A DNA stretch of 64,000 nt, taken from positions 36,797,257 to 36,861,256 of the forward strand of contig OY970834.1 in the NCBI GenBank assembly GCA_963853835.1. The letters are read 5' to 3'. The notes beneath the pieces are model-generated. The model did no database searches and was not told the DNA's origin. It worked only from the letters and a program-made list of their open reading frames with translations. The translations under genes were made by a program, and so were the position numbers. This DNA comes from Calendula officinalis. Its lineage: Eukaryota; Streptophyta; Magnoliopsida; Asterales; Asteraceae. Each line of letters opens with the position of its first letter. Positions within the stretch are counted from its first letter, which is position 1. Positions 44,107-55,441 of this stretch are shown in pieces.

Positions 44107-45729
44107 ATGGCTAACATAGCCAAAGGAAATCTATCCCAGCAAGCCAAAGCCTTTGCAGTCGCTCTGTGTTCTGAAGAAATTCCTACAACCACTGAGCAAG
44201 CCTTGAAGTCTAGACAATGGAAAGATGCAATGGAAGAAGAGATGAAAGCCCTAGAAAAAAACCAAACTTGGATTAAGTGTATCCTGCCACCAGGAAAGAA
44301 AACTGTTGGGTGTCGTTGGGTATTCACAATCAAATACAAACCTGATGGAACGGTTGAAAGACACAAAGCGATATTAGTGGCGAAAGGGTATACACAAACT
44401 TATGGAATTGATTACTCCGAAACATTCTCTCCGGTAGCAAAAATCAACACTATCAGAGTTTTCTGCTCTGTAGCTGCAAATCAAGGATGGCCCATGCACC
44501 AGTTTGATGTAAAGAATGCATTCCTACATGGAGAATTACAAGAAGAAGTGTATATGGAAGCTCCACACGGTTTCAGAGATAACTTCAAAAACAGGGAAGT
44601 GTGTCGCCTTAAAAAATCTCTTTATGGTTTAAAACAGTCCCCTAGAGCTTGGTTTGGAAGATTCACTATAGCTATGAAAAGCTATAGGTTCAAACAAAGC
44701 AACTCAGACCATACTTTATTTCTTAAAAAAAGGGGAAAATTAATAACGTGTTTAATAATTTATGTTGATGATATGATCATTACAGGTGACGACAAAGAAG
44801 AAATAACAAGACTCAAAGGAAATCTATTCTCAGAATTTGAAATGAAGGACCTAGGAAACCTCAAATACTTCCTAGGAATCGAAGTGCTAAGGTCAAAACA
44901 AGGAATCTTCATGCACCAGAAGAAATATGTTCTTGATCTACTCGCAGAGACTGGGATGATTGATTGCAAGCCAGCTGAAACACCAATAATTGTGAACCAG
45001 AAACTCCTTAATGAAGAAAATGATGTTTTGGCGGACAAAATAAGGTATCAAAGGATGGTAGGGAAGCTAATATACCTCTCCCACACTCGCCCAGACATAG
45101 CATACGCTGTAAGTGTGGTGAGCCAGTATATGCACAATCCTCAAAAGCCTCATATGGAAGCAGTCTTAAGAATCGTAAGGTATCTTAAAGGGACAGTAGG
45201 GCATGGAATCTGGTTTAAACCTAACGGTCACCTTGAGACCCAACTATATACTGATGCAGATTGGGCAGGAGATAAAAATGACAGAAGATCTATAGCAGGG
45301 TACTTTACTCTTGTCGGTGGTAACCTTGTAACTTGGCGTAGCAAGAAACAAAAAGTAGTTGCCTTATCAAGTGCTGAGGCAGAATTCAGAGGAATCTCAA
45401 GAGGGATCACTGAAGTATTGTGGGTAAGAAAACTTCTAACCGAAATTGGGTACCCTTCAAGAAAGCCGAGTGAAGTCTTTAGCGATAACGAAGCTGCAAT
45501 CCAAATATCTGAAAACCCAGTTCAACATGATCGAACAAAACATGTAGGAGTGGATCGACATTTTATCAAAGAGAAACTTGAAGCCAAAATCATTACACTT
45601 CCGTTTGTTTGGTCTGAAGATCAGCTCGCTAACATCTTAACCAAAGCTGTTAGCGGAAAATCTCTACATGAAGTTCTAGGCAAGTTGAATTTTGGTGATC
45701 CAACCATACAACTTGAGGGGGAGTGTTAA
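44107..45729 (+). pseudogene. Copia-A reverse transcriptase-RNase H
   Basis: A 540-codon open stretch with the copia RT motifs (WKDAMEEEMKAL, GCRWVFTIKYK, VAKGYTQTYGIDYSETFSPV, QFDVKNAFLHG, SLYGLKQSPRAWF) and the intact catalytic YVDD (near 44762). RNase H follows (YTDADWAGDKNDRRS, then VALSSAEAEFRG and the terminal QLANILTKAV). This part alone is free of stops. It is one frame off from the integrase segment, so it could not be made as part of a polyprotein without frameshifting. The stop lies just before the 3' LTR. Confidence 0.9.
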
Positions 45730-45955
45730 AATAGTCAATAAAACAAGAAAAGGAAACAATATTTGCTACCTTATTTCGGTCAATACCCAGCCATTGTCCA
45801 GCCATGATACACGATTCCAAGCATGATTTGAGGGATCCTCAATTAATCTCTTTCCTTATGTAATTCTTCCTTTATGTTTAAATAAGCTCAAAGTTCCTAT
45901 AATGTTCAATTCATACAAAAATAATACAAAAGAAGTTCTAATATTTGTCATCTCC

Positions 45956-46398
45956 ATCACCGGTCCAAGCTTGAGCAACGATTTTGACTTTTAAGGTTTG
46001 TCAACAAGTGATTTTCGAGTTCCAAAATTGCAATAGATTGTGATTTCAGTACTAATTTTCGAACCACTGATTTTTTAACCAGTGACTTTGACGATTGCAA
46101 TAAAGGTTTTGGATGTATTTAATCACCTAAAATGGTTACCTGACATGAAAGAAATAGGGAAAAATAGAAATTTTGGGATTGTAATCAGATTGAAGCTTGT
46201 TTACTTTTACCTCACCACCATAATCCTCAACATATTATGTTTGGTTGCCTTTGCTAATTTACAAGAAATCACGATCATAAAATTATTAAACCTTGCCTAT
46301 AGCTAGCTAGCTAGCTCATCGATCATATCTTTTACTTAAGTAGTCGATCATGCACGGGATACAACATTGCGATGATATACATACATCAATATGGCTGT
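45956..46398. other. Spacer between Copia-A and BURP2
   Basis: No gene. The flank resumes the text interrupted by Copia-A (ccatcaccggtccaagctt). The 74-codon ORF at 46082-46306 has no recognised features. Confidence 0.5.
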
Positions 46399-46404
46399 TT
46401 TATT
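46399..46404 (-). promoter_or_regulatory. Poly(A) signal AATAAA of BURP2
   Basis: TTTATT on the plus strand is about 83 bp downstream of the BURP2 stop, in a similar place to the BURP1 signal. Confidence 0.4.
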
Positions 46405-47009
46405 AAGGTTCATAGATAATATTGATAAGTCATGCATAAAGCATAAACCATATCTAAAGCACATAAGCCATACATAAATACATTGCTTAATATGGAACCC
46501 AAACAACATGACCCTCAGGTATGAAGTGGGAGAGCGGAGCTCCTGGTCCCACTTTCAACACTTGGAGCGAAATATGCATCGAGCTCCAATCTGAAGTGTC
46601 TTTATGACAAACCACCGGCTTCTTCACTTTCGTACCATCTTCAACCACCAATGAGAGCGAGTACGCTCTTGTCTTTTCTATTTTGTGACAATAGAAAACA
46701 ACATATGGGTATCTTTTGTTAGAAAGGAAAGTATAACAAAAGGCAACAATATCACCTCCTAGGTGACAGCCGATCACACCATTGTCAACAGCTAGCCTTT
46801 CCAATTTGTATTCATTGTCGTTATTGTGTTTCCTTTCTTCATAGTCCATATCGTGTATAAATATCAAGCTATCCTGCATTGTAAACATATACAAGAAATA
46901 TACAGTTATTCAATAATATCGATCCTAATAGTTATCATGGTATCAGAGCGGGTTTAGCCTCATCATTTACCAATTCCAGCAGCCACGATTAAACTCTTCG
47001 AGCCTAGCC

Positions 47010-48218
47010 ATGCCTAACGATGGCAACTCGAATGAGAGTTTATCGTTACAGTTAGCTAACCTACTCAGAAACAATGTCAATCCTCAAAACCAACATTCAA
47101 AACTATCCGACAACCTCCAAATAAACCTCAAACTCAACAATCAAAATTACGCGTTATGGACTCGTATGATTCGAGTTGCTATCGGCGGAAAATCAAAAGC
47201 CTTACTGTCTCATTTAACCACAGATCCACCAAGCCCAGAAACCGAATCCTTTGAACAATGGGAACAAGAAGACTTAATCGTCTTCTCGTGGCTCATCCAA
47301 AACATCGAACCCACATTGGCAGGCAACCTTACCGAGTATCCCACTGCAAAGAGTTTGTGGGATGCCTTGGTGGTCACTTACATCAGCGGGAAGGATAAGC
47401 TACAAACTTTCAATCTTCATGTCAAAGCTAATGACATAAAACAGAATAGTTCATCTCTTGAGGAATTATGGATCACATTACAGGGGATTTGGGGAGAAAT
47501 AGATCAAATCGATCCAAATCCCATGAAGTGGCCTGATGATATCAAAACCTACTCAAGAATCAAGTCTGAACAAAAGCTATTTCAGTTTTAAAATGCCCTT
47601 GACGAAAAATACGAACCAATTAAGAGGGAAATCCTCCGATTGGAAACCCTACCCTGTCTGGAGGCTGCCTACGCGACTGTACGGAAAGAAGCCGCTCACC
47701 AAGTAATTTTGGGAGCAGCTAATCTCGACACACATGGTATAGCATCGGGTTTTTCAGTCACAGCCACCGAAACCGACGGAGTGGGGCTCGCCACCAAAGG
47801 CTATCGCCGACCAGAAGGGAAGAGAATCAGTTCAAACAATCGGGAAGATAAATCCCATCTGGTTTGCGATGAGTGTGGCATGAGTCGCCACACCAAAGAT
47901 CGATGCTTTAAAATTGTTGGTTACCCGGATTGGTGGAACGATGGTCACAAGAAAGGAATCAAAAATCACGGACCAGTCAAGAAGAAAGCATCTCACGATG
48001 GAACCACTGCCGATCGGAAATCTCCGTCGCCATCGTCGTCTGGATTCGGTGGGATGGCAGCGGCGATGAACGATTTTGCGGAAAAAATTTTCTCGGTGGA
48101 AACAGGTAACGGGGGTGAGAGGCCAACAACCTCAAAACCCCCCTCTTACTCCTCTGATATGATTAAAAATACCCCTCATGTTTCAACTTTTTTAAAACCG
48201 ACCCCTCAATTATCTTGA
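47010..48218 (+). pseudogene. Copia-B gag (one internal stop)
   Basis: Begins MPNDGNSNESLSLQLANLL, parallel to Copia-A gag. Contains the QNYALWTRMIRVAIGG block, SLWDALVVTYISGKD, and the CCHC knuckle starting CDECGMSRHTKDRC near 47870. An in-frame TAA at 47589-47591 interrupts it; Copia-A has a Leu codon there. The frame ends at 48218, about 190 bp before the protease frame. Confidence 0.88.
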
Positions 48219-48402
48219 AATAAAAACCAAAAGTTTAAAACTTCCCACTTACACCACACAACTAATTTATTTTTAAAACAAAACCCATTTACCTATTTTT
48301 TTTTTTTATAAAAGTCTTCAACGGTGTAATCAAAGTTATAACCAAAGTTATAACAAGGGTGGGGCTGTCAACTTAGTTAAAAATATTAAAACTCAAGATA
48401 AA

Positions 48403-49775
48403 TTGTGGATATTCGATTGTGGGGCCACGGACACCATGACCCATGAGTTGTCCGACTTTACTACTACAAATAGACCAACCAAATCATATATTAAAACCGC
48501 CAATGGAGAAAAATTGCACGTTGAAACAGGAGGAAGTATTGAGATTTCTCCAACTCTCAAACTCTCTAAATGTCTCTATATTCCAGATTTGTCGCATAAA
48601 CTTTTATCCATTAGTCATGTAACAAAAGAATTAAATTGCACGGTCCTTATGCACCCAACTTTTTGTATCTTACAGGATATCAGGACGGGAGCGATAATTG
48701 GGCGTGGCACTGAAAAAGATGGACTATACTATGTGGATGAAATAACTCAGACTGGAAGTGCAATGTTATCTCATGGGACAACAGAAAGGGAGGCATGGTT
48801 GTGGCACAAAAGGCTAGGTCACCCATCTACAAGTTATTTACATACTTTATTTCCTAAACTTTTTTCTTTAAATTGTAAGCTACATTGTGAAACATGTGTT
48901 TTTGCTAAAAGTTATCGAAAAAGTTTTAAACCAAATTTTACACTAGTTGACCAACCATTTTCTTTAATTCACTCAGATGTTTGGGGTCCATCCCCAATCA
49001 CCGAGGGACACAATTTTCATTTTTTTGTCACGTTTATAGATGATTGTACTCGTATGACTTGGGTGTACCTTTTAAAAAATAAAAGCGAAAAAACATTCAA
49101 GTCCTTAGGTCAGATAATGGCGGGGAATTTATTAACTCTAAAATGACAAATTTTTTCCACGAAAAAGGTATAATTCATCAAACCTCGTGCCCCCACACTC
49201 CGGAACAAAATGGTGTTGCCGAGCGTAAAAACCATATTCTTCTAGAAATTACTCGCGCACTCTTAATCGAATCACAAGTTCCAAAATCCTTTTGGCCCGA
49301 AGCCCTCGTTACCGCCGCCTATCTTATCAATCGTCTTCCAACCAAAATCTTAAAATCCAAAACCCCTTTACAGTCTCTTACCACATACACGGATCCACCT
49401 CCCATTCTCACTTTGGAACCACGGATTTTTGGATGTACCGTCTTTGTTCACATACCCAAAACAACACGATCTAAACTCGACACATGTGCCGAAAAATGTG
49501 TTTTCATGGGGTATGCTATCAATCAAAAAGGATATAGATGTTATAATCCAAAAACCCAACGCATGTATACCACAATGAATTGCGACTTCCTCGAAACCGA
49601 ATATTACTACACCACCAACCTCAGCGGTCAGGGGGAGAAAACGAACAATACAGATGACGCACTGAGTTGGCTTCAATATACTGATACTAGTGCAAACAAT
49701 CATGAAGAAGTCCCTGAAGACATATCTACTCAACAAACTGAAGACAGTGCCCCCAAGACTCGTCTCCTATCCTGA
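48403..49775 (+). pseudogene. Copia-B protease-integrase with a frameshifting deletion
   Basis: Protease motif WIFDCGATDTM, GAG-pre-integrase finger (WLWHKRLGHPS, CETCVFAKS) and integrase core (FSLIHSDVWGPSPI, FIDDCTRMTW). Near 49085 about 50-60 bp present in Copia-A are missing, which shifts the frame before the second catalytic Asp and ends it at 49146. The rest (HEKGIIHQTSCPHTPEQNG) continues in another frame from 49143 to 49775. Confidence 0.86.
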
Positions 49776-49819
49776 TACCCGAGGTAAGTACCACTAACCT
49801 TGAGACTAATAATCCTCCT

Positions 49820-51059
49820 GTGCAAGAAAATATACAGGAAACAGGTAGTGCAAACGAGGAAACAAATAATGTAGATGAAGAACACTACACCACAGCCCAA
49901 GAAAGAGAGCCCAGTCAATACACTCTACCTCCCAGAAGAAACAGAGGCGTTCCTCCAAAGAGATATTCTCCAGAAAGGGAGACAAAGAAGAGTAGATACC
50001 CAATGGCTAACATAGCCAAAGGGAACTTATCAGAACAAGCCAATGCGTTCACTGTAGCCTTGTGCTCTGAAGAAATCCCTACAAATATCGAACAAGCCTT
50101 AAAATCTAAACACTGAAAGAATGCAATGGAAGAAGAAATGAGAGCCCTTAAAAAGAATCAAACTTGGATTAAGTGTATCCTACCACTAGGAAAGAAAACT
50201 GTAGGATGTCGCTGGGTATTCACATTCAAGTATAAACCAGACGGAACTATTGACAGATACAAGGCAAGGTTGGTAGCAAAAGGCTACACCCAAACATACG
50301 GGATTGACTATTCAGAAACCTTATCACCAGTTGCAAAAATCAATACTATTAGAGTTCTCTGCTCCATAGCCGCGAACCAAGGATGGCCTTTGCATCAATT
50401 TGATGTAAAGAATGCTTTCCTACATGGAGACCTTCAAGAAGAAGTGTACATGGAGGCTCCACACGGGTTCACCAATGACTTCAAAAACAGGGAAGTTTGT
50501 CTTCTTACAAAATCTCTTTATGGTCTAAAACAATCCCCTAGAGCTTGGTTTGGGAGATTCGCCATAGCTATGAAAAGCTATGGGTTCAAACAAAGTCACT
50601 CAGACCATACTTTATTCCTTAAAAGGAGGGGAAAATTAATAACTTGCCTAATTATTTATGTTGATGATATGATCATTACAGGAAATGATAAAGAAGAGAT
50701 ATCGGCATTGAAGAAAAGCTTGTTCTCAGAATTTGAAATGAAGGACCTAGGAAATCTTAAATACTTCCTAGGAATTGAAGTCCTCAGATCAAAACACGGA
50801 ATCTTCATGCTCCAGAAAAAATATATCCTTGATTTATTGGCAGAAACAGGAATGCTCGACTGCAAACCAGCAGAAACACCAATGAATATGAATCAGAATC
50901 TCCTAGATGACGAAGACGAAGACTTAGCTGATAAAATGAGGTACCAACTAATGGTGGGGAAACTAATATATCTCTCACACACTCGTCCAGTCATAACATA
51001 CGCTGTGGGAGTAGTAAGCCAACATATGCACAAACCTCAAAAGCCTCACATGGAAGAAG
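49820..51059 (+). pseudogene. Copia-B reverse transcriptase, 5' part
   Basis: Frame from 49820 with an in-frame TGA at about 50114-50116 (Copia-A has a Trp codon there), then 50126 onwards RT: GCRWVFTFKYKPDG, VAKGYTQTYGIDYSE, QFDVKNAFLHGD, SLYGLKQSPRAWFG and intact YVDD (near 50660). The frame runs into the gypsy LTR at 51060, just before the RNase H region. The RNase H half lies at 54871-55441. Confidence 0.88.
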
Positions 51060-52972
51060 TGTAACGACCCGAATTTTGTGTTATATAAATTATTTAAAAA
51101 TGCTATAAATAAGGATAAATCGTTTAAAGAACGTGGGAATTGGTTTCGTGTCATTTGGACATCGTATGAGAAAGTTATGGGCGAAACCGGGTCGAGACGA
51201 TCTACAAAAGTTGCAGCCCGCCTGGGTAAGGGAGTTCGCGGCGCGAACTACTCCTCGCGATCGCGAGGATCGGGCAGAGACTTGGGGTTTTCAGAGATCG
51301 AAGTTCAAGGCTGGTTCACGAACGCGAAGAGTTCACGATCAGGGAAGTTCGCGGCGCGAACTTGGAGTTCACGGCGCGAACTCTGCGGGACCAGCTTTAA
51401 ATCGGGAAAAAGCTAGGGTTTCCTTATTTTCACTCATTCACTTGGTGCAGCCGAGATTGGAGATGAAGGAGGCGATTTTGGTGTTCTTGAGCTTAGATCT
51501 TCACTATCTTTGAGGATTTATGCATCTAAACTAAGATCTAAGGTATGCTTCATCTCCTAACTAGTTTATGAACTTGATTTGGGGGAAAGTGGTGATAATG
51601 GCAATTTGGAAAAAGTCTTGACTAAATATGTCTATGGTGAGTATAAAACACACAAAGGAAGTGTGTGAACTATGGGTTATGTCAAAACGATGATTTGGGA
51701 TTGGTAACCATAAACTAGGGTTTATGGATCTACACCAAGTTGATGAACTTGGTGGTTGGGGTTGATTATGTTGATGTTAGATGATGTCTAGTTATGGATG
51801 ATAACTAGAAATGTGATGATTATGTTGATAGGTTGCAAAGACCTAAAGATTGGAGATATTCCAAAGGCGGGAAGCAAAAATGAACACGATATGGATTAAC
51901 TAACGCTAAGGTGAGTACATGAGACTTTTAAACTGGGTACATAGCAAGAGTTTTGAAAATACATATGATATTTTTATGGGTCTTTATTAATAAATGCTTG
52001 ATAAAGATAGTGACTGAAAATGGTGAGAAAGTAGGTATAATGTGATACTAGAATATGTCTAGTATGGTTGATGATTTTGGAAGTAAATATGATAAACTTA
52101 AGTGGTTATGGAATCTTTAATAATGAACCATAATAATAAAGTTATGAAGTAAAAGAATGTATATTGATTCTTTATTGATAATTATGTATTAGTAAAGCAA
52201 TTGAAAATGGATTGATAAGTAATGAGTATCTATTGGTAAGAATTACTAATAAAAGAAAAGAACAAATATACATATGAAAATGATTATGATGTGATTACTA
52301 ATAATTATGTATTATAGTCAACGAAGAGATGAGAGTATATGAAATAGATAAATAAGAAATGTATCTTATGAAATAAGTGAGTATGGACCTCTTAGGGTTC
52401 ATAAATGTAGAAGTATGTGTGAGATGTTAAAGATCGGGTCCGCGGGACCATACAGGTACGTTCACTCTATGTTGAACTAGTTATATGCAGTTATTATTAG
52501 ATAACTAACTTGTTTGATGATTTATGTGGTAGCCGAAGGCTTTGATTGAAATAATTGTTGACTTATGCTCAGAATGAGATGATGTGATGATGCGGGGGAC
52601 CCCCCGTCATGAGGTGTGGAATGAGGGGCAGTTGGGTGGATTCCCATCGACTCATCCACGTTAGTAGTCTTGCTAACTGGACGTATTCCGGCGAGTAAGG
52701 CAGGTATCGGTAGATTGGGTGAATCCCTCTTGCCGGTATCTTGAAGCTTATTAATGGCGATGGATTTTGGTTAATAAGTTAATGTGAAGCTTACTAATGG
52801 CGATGGATTTCGGTTAGTAAGTTAATGTGATTCTAATACATATATGTTTATGTATTAGGTGTGTTTGTGCTTCTGGCTAGTTCGGGGGCAACCCGATAGC
52901 TAGATATGATTGCTAGGTGAGCAGAAACTGATAAGGTCACAATAGGGTGACTAGATGGCAGTGAGATAGTTA

Positions 52973-52994
52973 ATATATATATATATATATATAT
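52973..52994. repeat. Short (AT)n in gypsy LTR, copy 1
   Basis: About 20 bp of AT repeat. The matching place in the second LTR copy (54521-54573) has expanded to about 53 bp. Confidence 0.9.
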
Positions 52995-54516
52995 GTTTAT
53001 ATATTTATGAATTGATTATTATTATTGGGGTCTAAAACCCATGCATCTCACGAGACTATTTTGTCTCACGTACTACGTTTGTTTTATGGCTGTGTTCTCA
53101 GGTACAGGTTTGAAGCGATAGAAGGTTGCACTAGGAGTGGCCTTTATATGCTTAGCTCGGGAGCTCGTAGGTAGATCCCGTTTACCTATGGTTTTGATAT
53201 ACTTGGTGACACCGTATCTTTGTATACTCTGCTAAAGATTTCAAGGTTTTTGTTAAACTGTATTTTGAATTACAATGGAAAAATGTTGGAAATCGTATTT
53301 TAAATGTTTTAAGCGATGTTATAAAAATACGGGTGTTACAACTATCCACCCCTTAAAATGTGATGATTATGTTGATAGGTTGCAAAGACCTAAAGATTGG
53401 AGATATTCCAAAGGCGGGAAGCAAGAATGAACACGATATGGATTAACTAACTCTAAAGTGAGTACATGAGACTTTTAAACTGGGTACATAGCAAGAGTTT
53501 TGAAAATACATATGATATTTTTATGGGTCTTTATTAATAAATGCTTGATAAAGATAGTGACCGAAAATGGTGAGAAAGTAGGTATAATGTGATACTAGAA
53601 TATGTCTAGTATGGTTGATGATTTTGGAAGTAAATATGATAAACTTAAGTGGTTATGGAATCTTTAATAATGAACCATAATAATAAAGTTATGAAGTAAA
53701 AGAATGTATATTGAGTCTTTATTGATAATTATGTATTAGTAAAGCAATTGGAAATGGATTGATAAGTAATGAGTATCTATTGGTAAGAATTACTAATAAA
53801 AGAAAAGAACAAATATACATATGAAAATAATTATGATGTGATTACCAATAATTATGTATTATAGTCAACGAAGAGATGAGAGTATATGAAATAGATAAAT
53901 AAGACATGTATCTTATGAAATAAGTAAATATAGACCTCCTAGGGTTCATAAATGTAGAAGTATGTGTGAGATGTTAAAGATCGGGTCCGCGGGACCATAC
54001 AAGTACGTTCACTCTATGTTGAACTAGTTATATGTAGTTATTATTAGATAACTAACTTGTTTGATGATTTATGTGGTAGCCGAAGGCTTTGATTGAAATA
54101 ACTGTTGAGTTATGCTCAGAATGAGATGATGTGATGATGCGGGGGACCCCCGGTCATGAGGTGTGGAATGAGGGGCAGTTGGGTGGATTCCCATCGACTC
54201 ATCCACGTTAGTAGTCTTGCTAACTGGACGTATTCCGGCGAGTAAGGCAGGTATCGGTAGATTGGGCGAATCCCTCTTGCCGGTATCTTGAAGCTTATTA
54301 ATGGCGATGGATTTCGGTTAATAAGTTAATGTGAAGCTTACTAATGGCGATGGATTTCGGTTAGTAAGTTAATGTGATTCTAATACATATATGTTTATGT
54401 ATTAGGTGTGTTTGTGCTTCTGGCTAGTTCGGGGGCAACCCGATAGCTAGATATGATTGCTAGGTGAGCATAAATTGATAGGGTCACAATAGGGTGACTA
54501 GGTGGCAGTGAGATAG

Positions 54517-54520
<4 letters not shown>

Positions 54521-54573
<53 letters not shown>
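54521..54573. repeat. Expanded (AT)n in gypsy LTR, copy 2
   Basis: About 53 bp of AT repeat at the position equivalent to 52973-52994. Confidence 0.9.
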
Positions 54574-54578
<5 letters not shown>

Positions 54579-54870
54579 TATATATTTATGAAATGATTAT
54601 TATTATTGGGGTCTAAAACCCATGCATCTCACGAGACTATCTTGTCTCACGTACTATGTTTGTTTTATGGCTGTGTACTCAGGTAAAGGTTTGAAGCGAT
54701 AGAAGGTTGCACTAGGAGTGACCTTTATATGTTTGGTGACACCGTATTTTTGTATACTCTGATAAAGATTTCAAGGTTTTTGTTAAACTGTATTTTGAAT
54801 TACAATGGAAAAATGTTGGAAATCGTATTTTAAATGTTTTAAACGATGTTATAAAAATACGGGTGTTACA

Positions 54871-55441
54871 AGCAGTTCTAAGGATCATAAGGTATCTCAA
54901 AGGAACCAGTGGACATGGAATCCTATTCAAACCAAATGGTCACCTTGAGACACAACTCTATACTGATGCAGATTGGGCAGGAGACAAAAATGACAGAAGA
55001 TCAACTGCAGGATATTTCACTCTTGTAGGTGGAAATCTTGTAACATGGCGAAGCAAGAAACAAAAGGTAGTAGCTTTATCAAGTGCTGAAGCTGAATTCC
55101 GTGGAATCGCTTGGGGAATTACCGAAGTACCATGGATAAGAAAATTGTTAACCGAAATTGGATTCCCTCCACGAATTCGAAGCAAAGTATTCAGCGACAA
55201 CGAAGCAGCAATTCTAATATCTGAAAACCCAGTCCAACATGATCGCACAAAACATATAGAAGTGGACCGACATTTCATCAAAGAAAAATTAGAAGCAAAG
55301 ATCATTACTCTCCCGTTTGTGTTCAGCAAGGATCAACTCGCTGACATCTTAACCAAAGCTGTTAACGGAAATTCTCTTCACAGTATTTTAGACAAGTTGA
55401 ATTTTGGTGATCCCACAATACAACTTGAGGGGGAGTGTTAG
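54871..55441 (+). pseudogene. Copia-B RNase H, 3' part
   Basis: Continues the pol frame after the gypsy LTR insertion: IIRYLKGTSGHG, YTDADWAGDKNDRRS, VVALSSAEAEFRGIAW and QLADILTKAV before the stop next to the 3' LTR. No further break within this portion. Confidence 0.9.

Larger units (their letters stand above)
40781..45950 (+). mobile_element. Copia-A: full-length, decayed Ty1/copia retrotransposon
   Basis: LTRs at 40781-40996 (216 bp) and 45724-45950 (227 bp; 11-bp internal duplication ccagccattgt). Target duplication TCTCC at 40776-40780 and 45951-45955. The first base pair of the 5' LTR is AG instead of TG, otherwise the ends are canonical. A primer-binding site for initiator tRNA(Met) (TGGTATCAGAGCATGG) starts at 40997 and a polypurine tract (CTTGAGGGGGAG) precedes the 3' LTR. 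Gag, protease, integrase, reverse transcriptase and RNase H are all present in copia order, but stops and frameshifts make it non-autonomous. Confidence 0.93.
51060..54870 (+). mobile_element. Rearranged gypsy LTR pair inserted in Copia-B
   Basis: A full LTR (51060-53340, TGTAACGACCC...GTGTTACA, 2281 bp) is followed by 15 bp (53341-53355, actatccacccctta) and a partial second LTR (53356-54870) matching the first from 51809 onward. The target duplication is AGAAG (51055-51059) and AGCAG (54871-54875), one base apart; comparison with Copia-A indicates AGCAG was the target. No internal domain remains. The LTR family is a diverged relative of that of the 23.9-31.7 kb gypsy element. The two copies differ by scattered substitutions, an expanded (AT)n in the second and a roughly 50-bp deletion in the second (near 54735), so this is not a recent duplication. 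Confidence 0.85.

Noticed and set aside
51078..51513. Two overlapping plus-strand ORFs of 112 and 126 codons after the Copia-B RT
   Set aside because: They begin inside the gypsy LTR and read its CG-rich palindromes. They are not part of Copia-B pol.
53356..54870. Second LTR copy as a pure assembly duplication
   Set aside because: It differs from the first copy by many substitutions, a roughly 50-bp deletion and a longer AT repeat, so a simple assembly duplication is unlikely. The odd junction still merits long-read checking.
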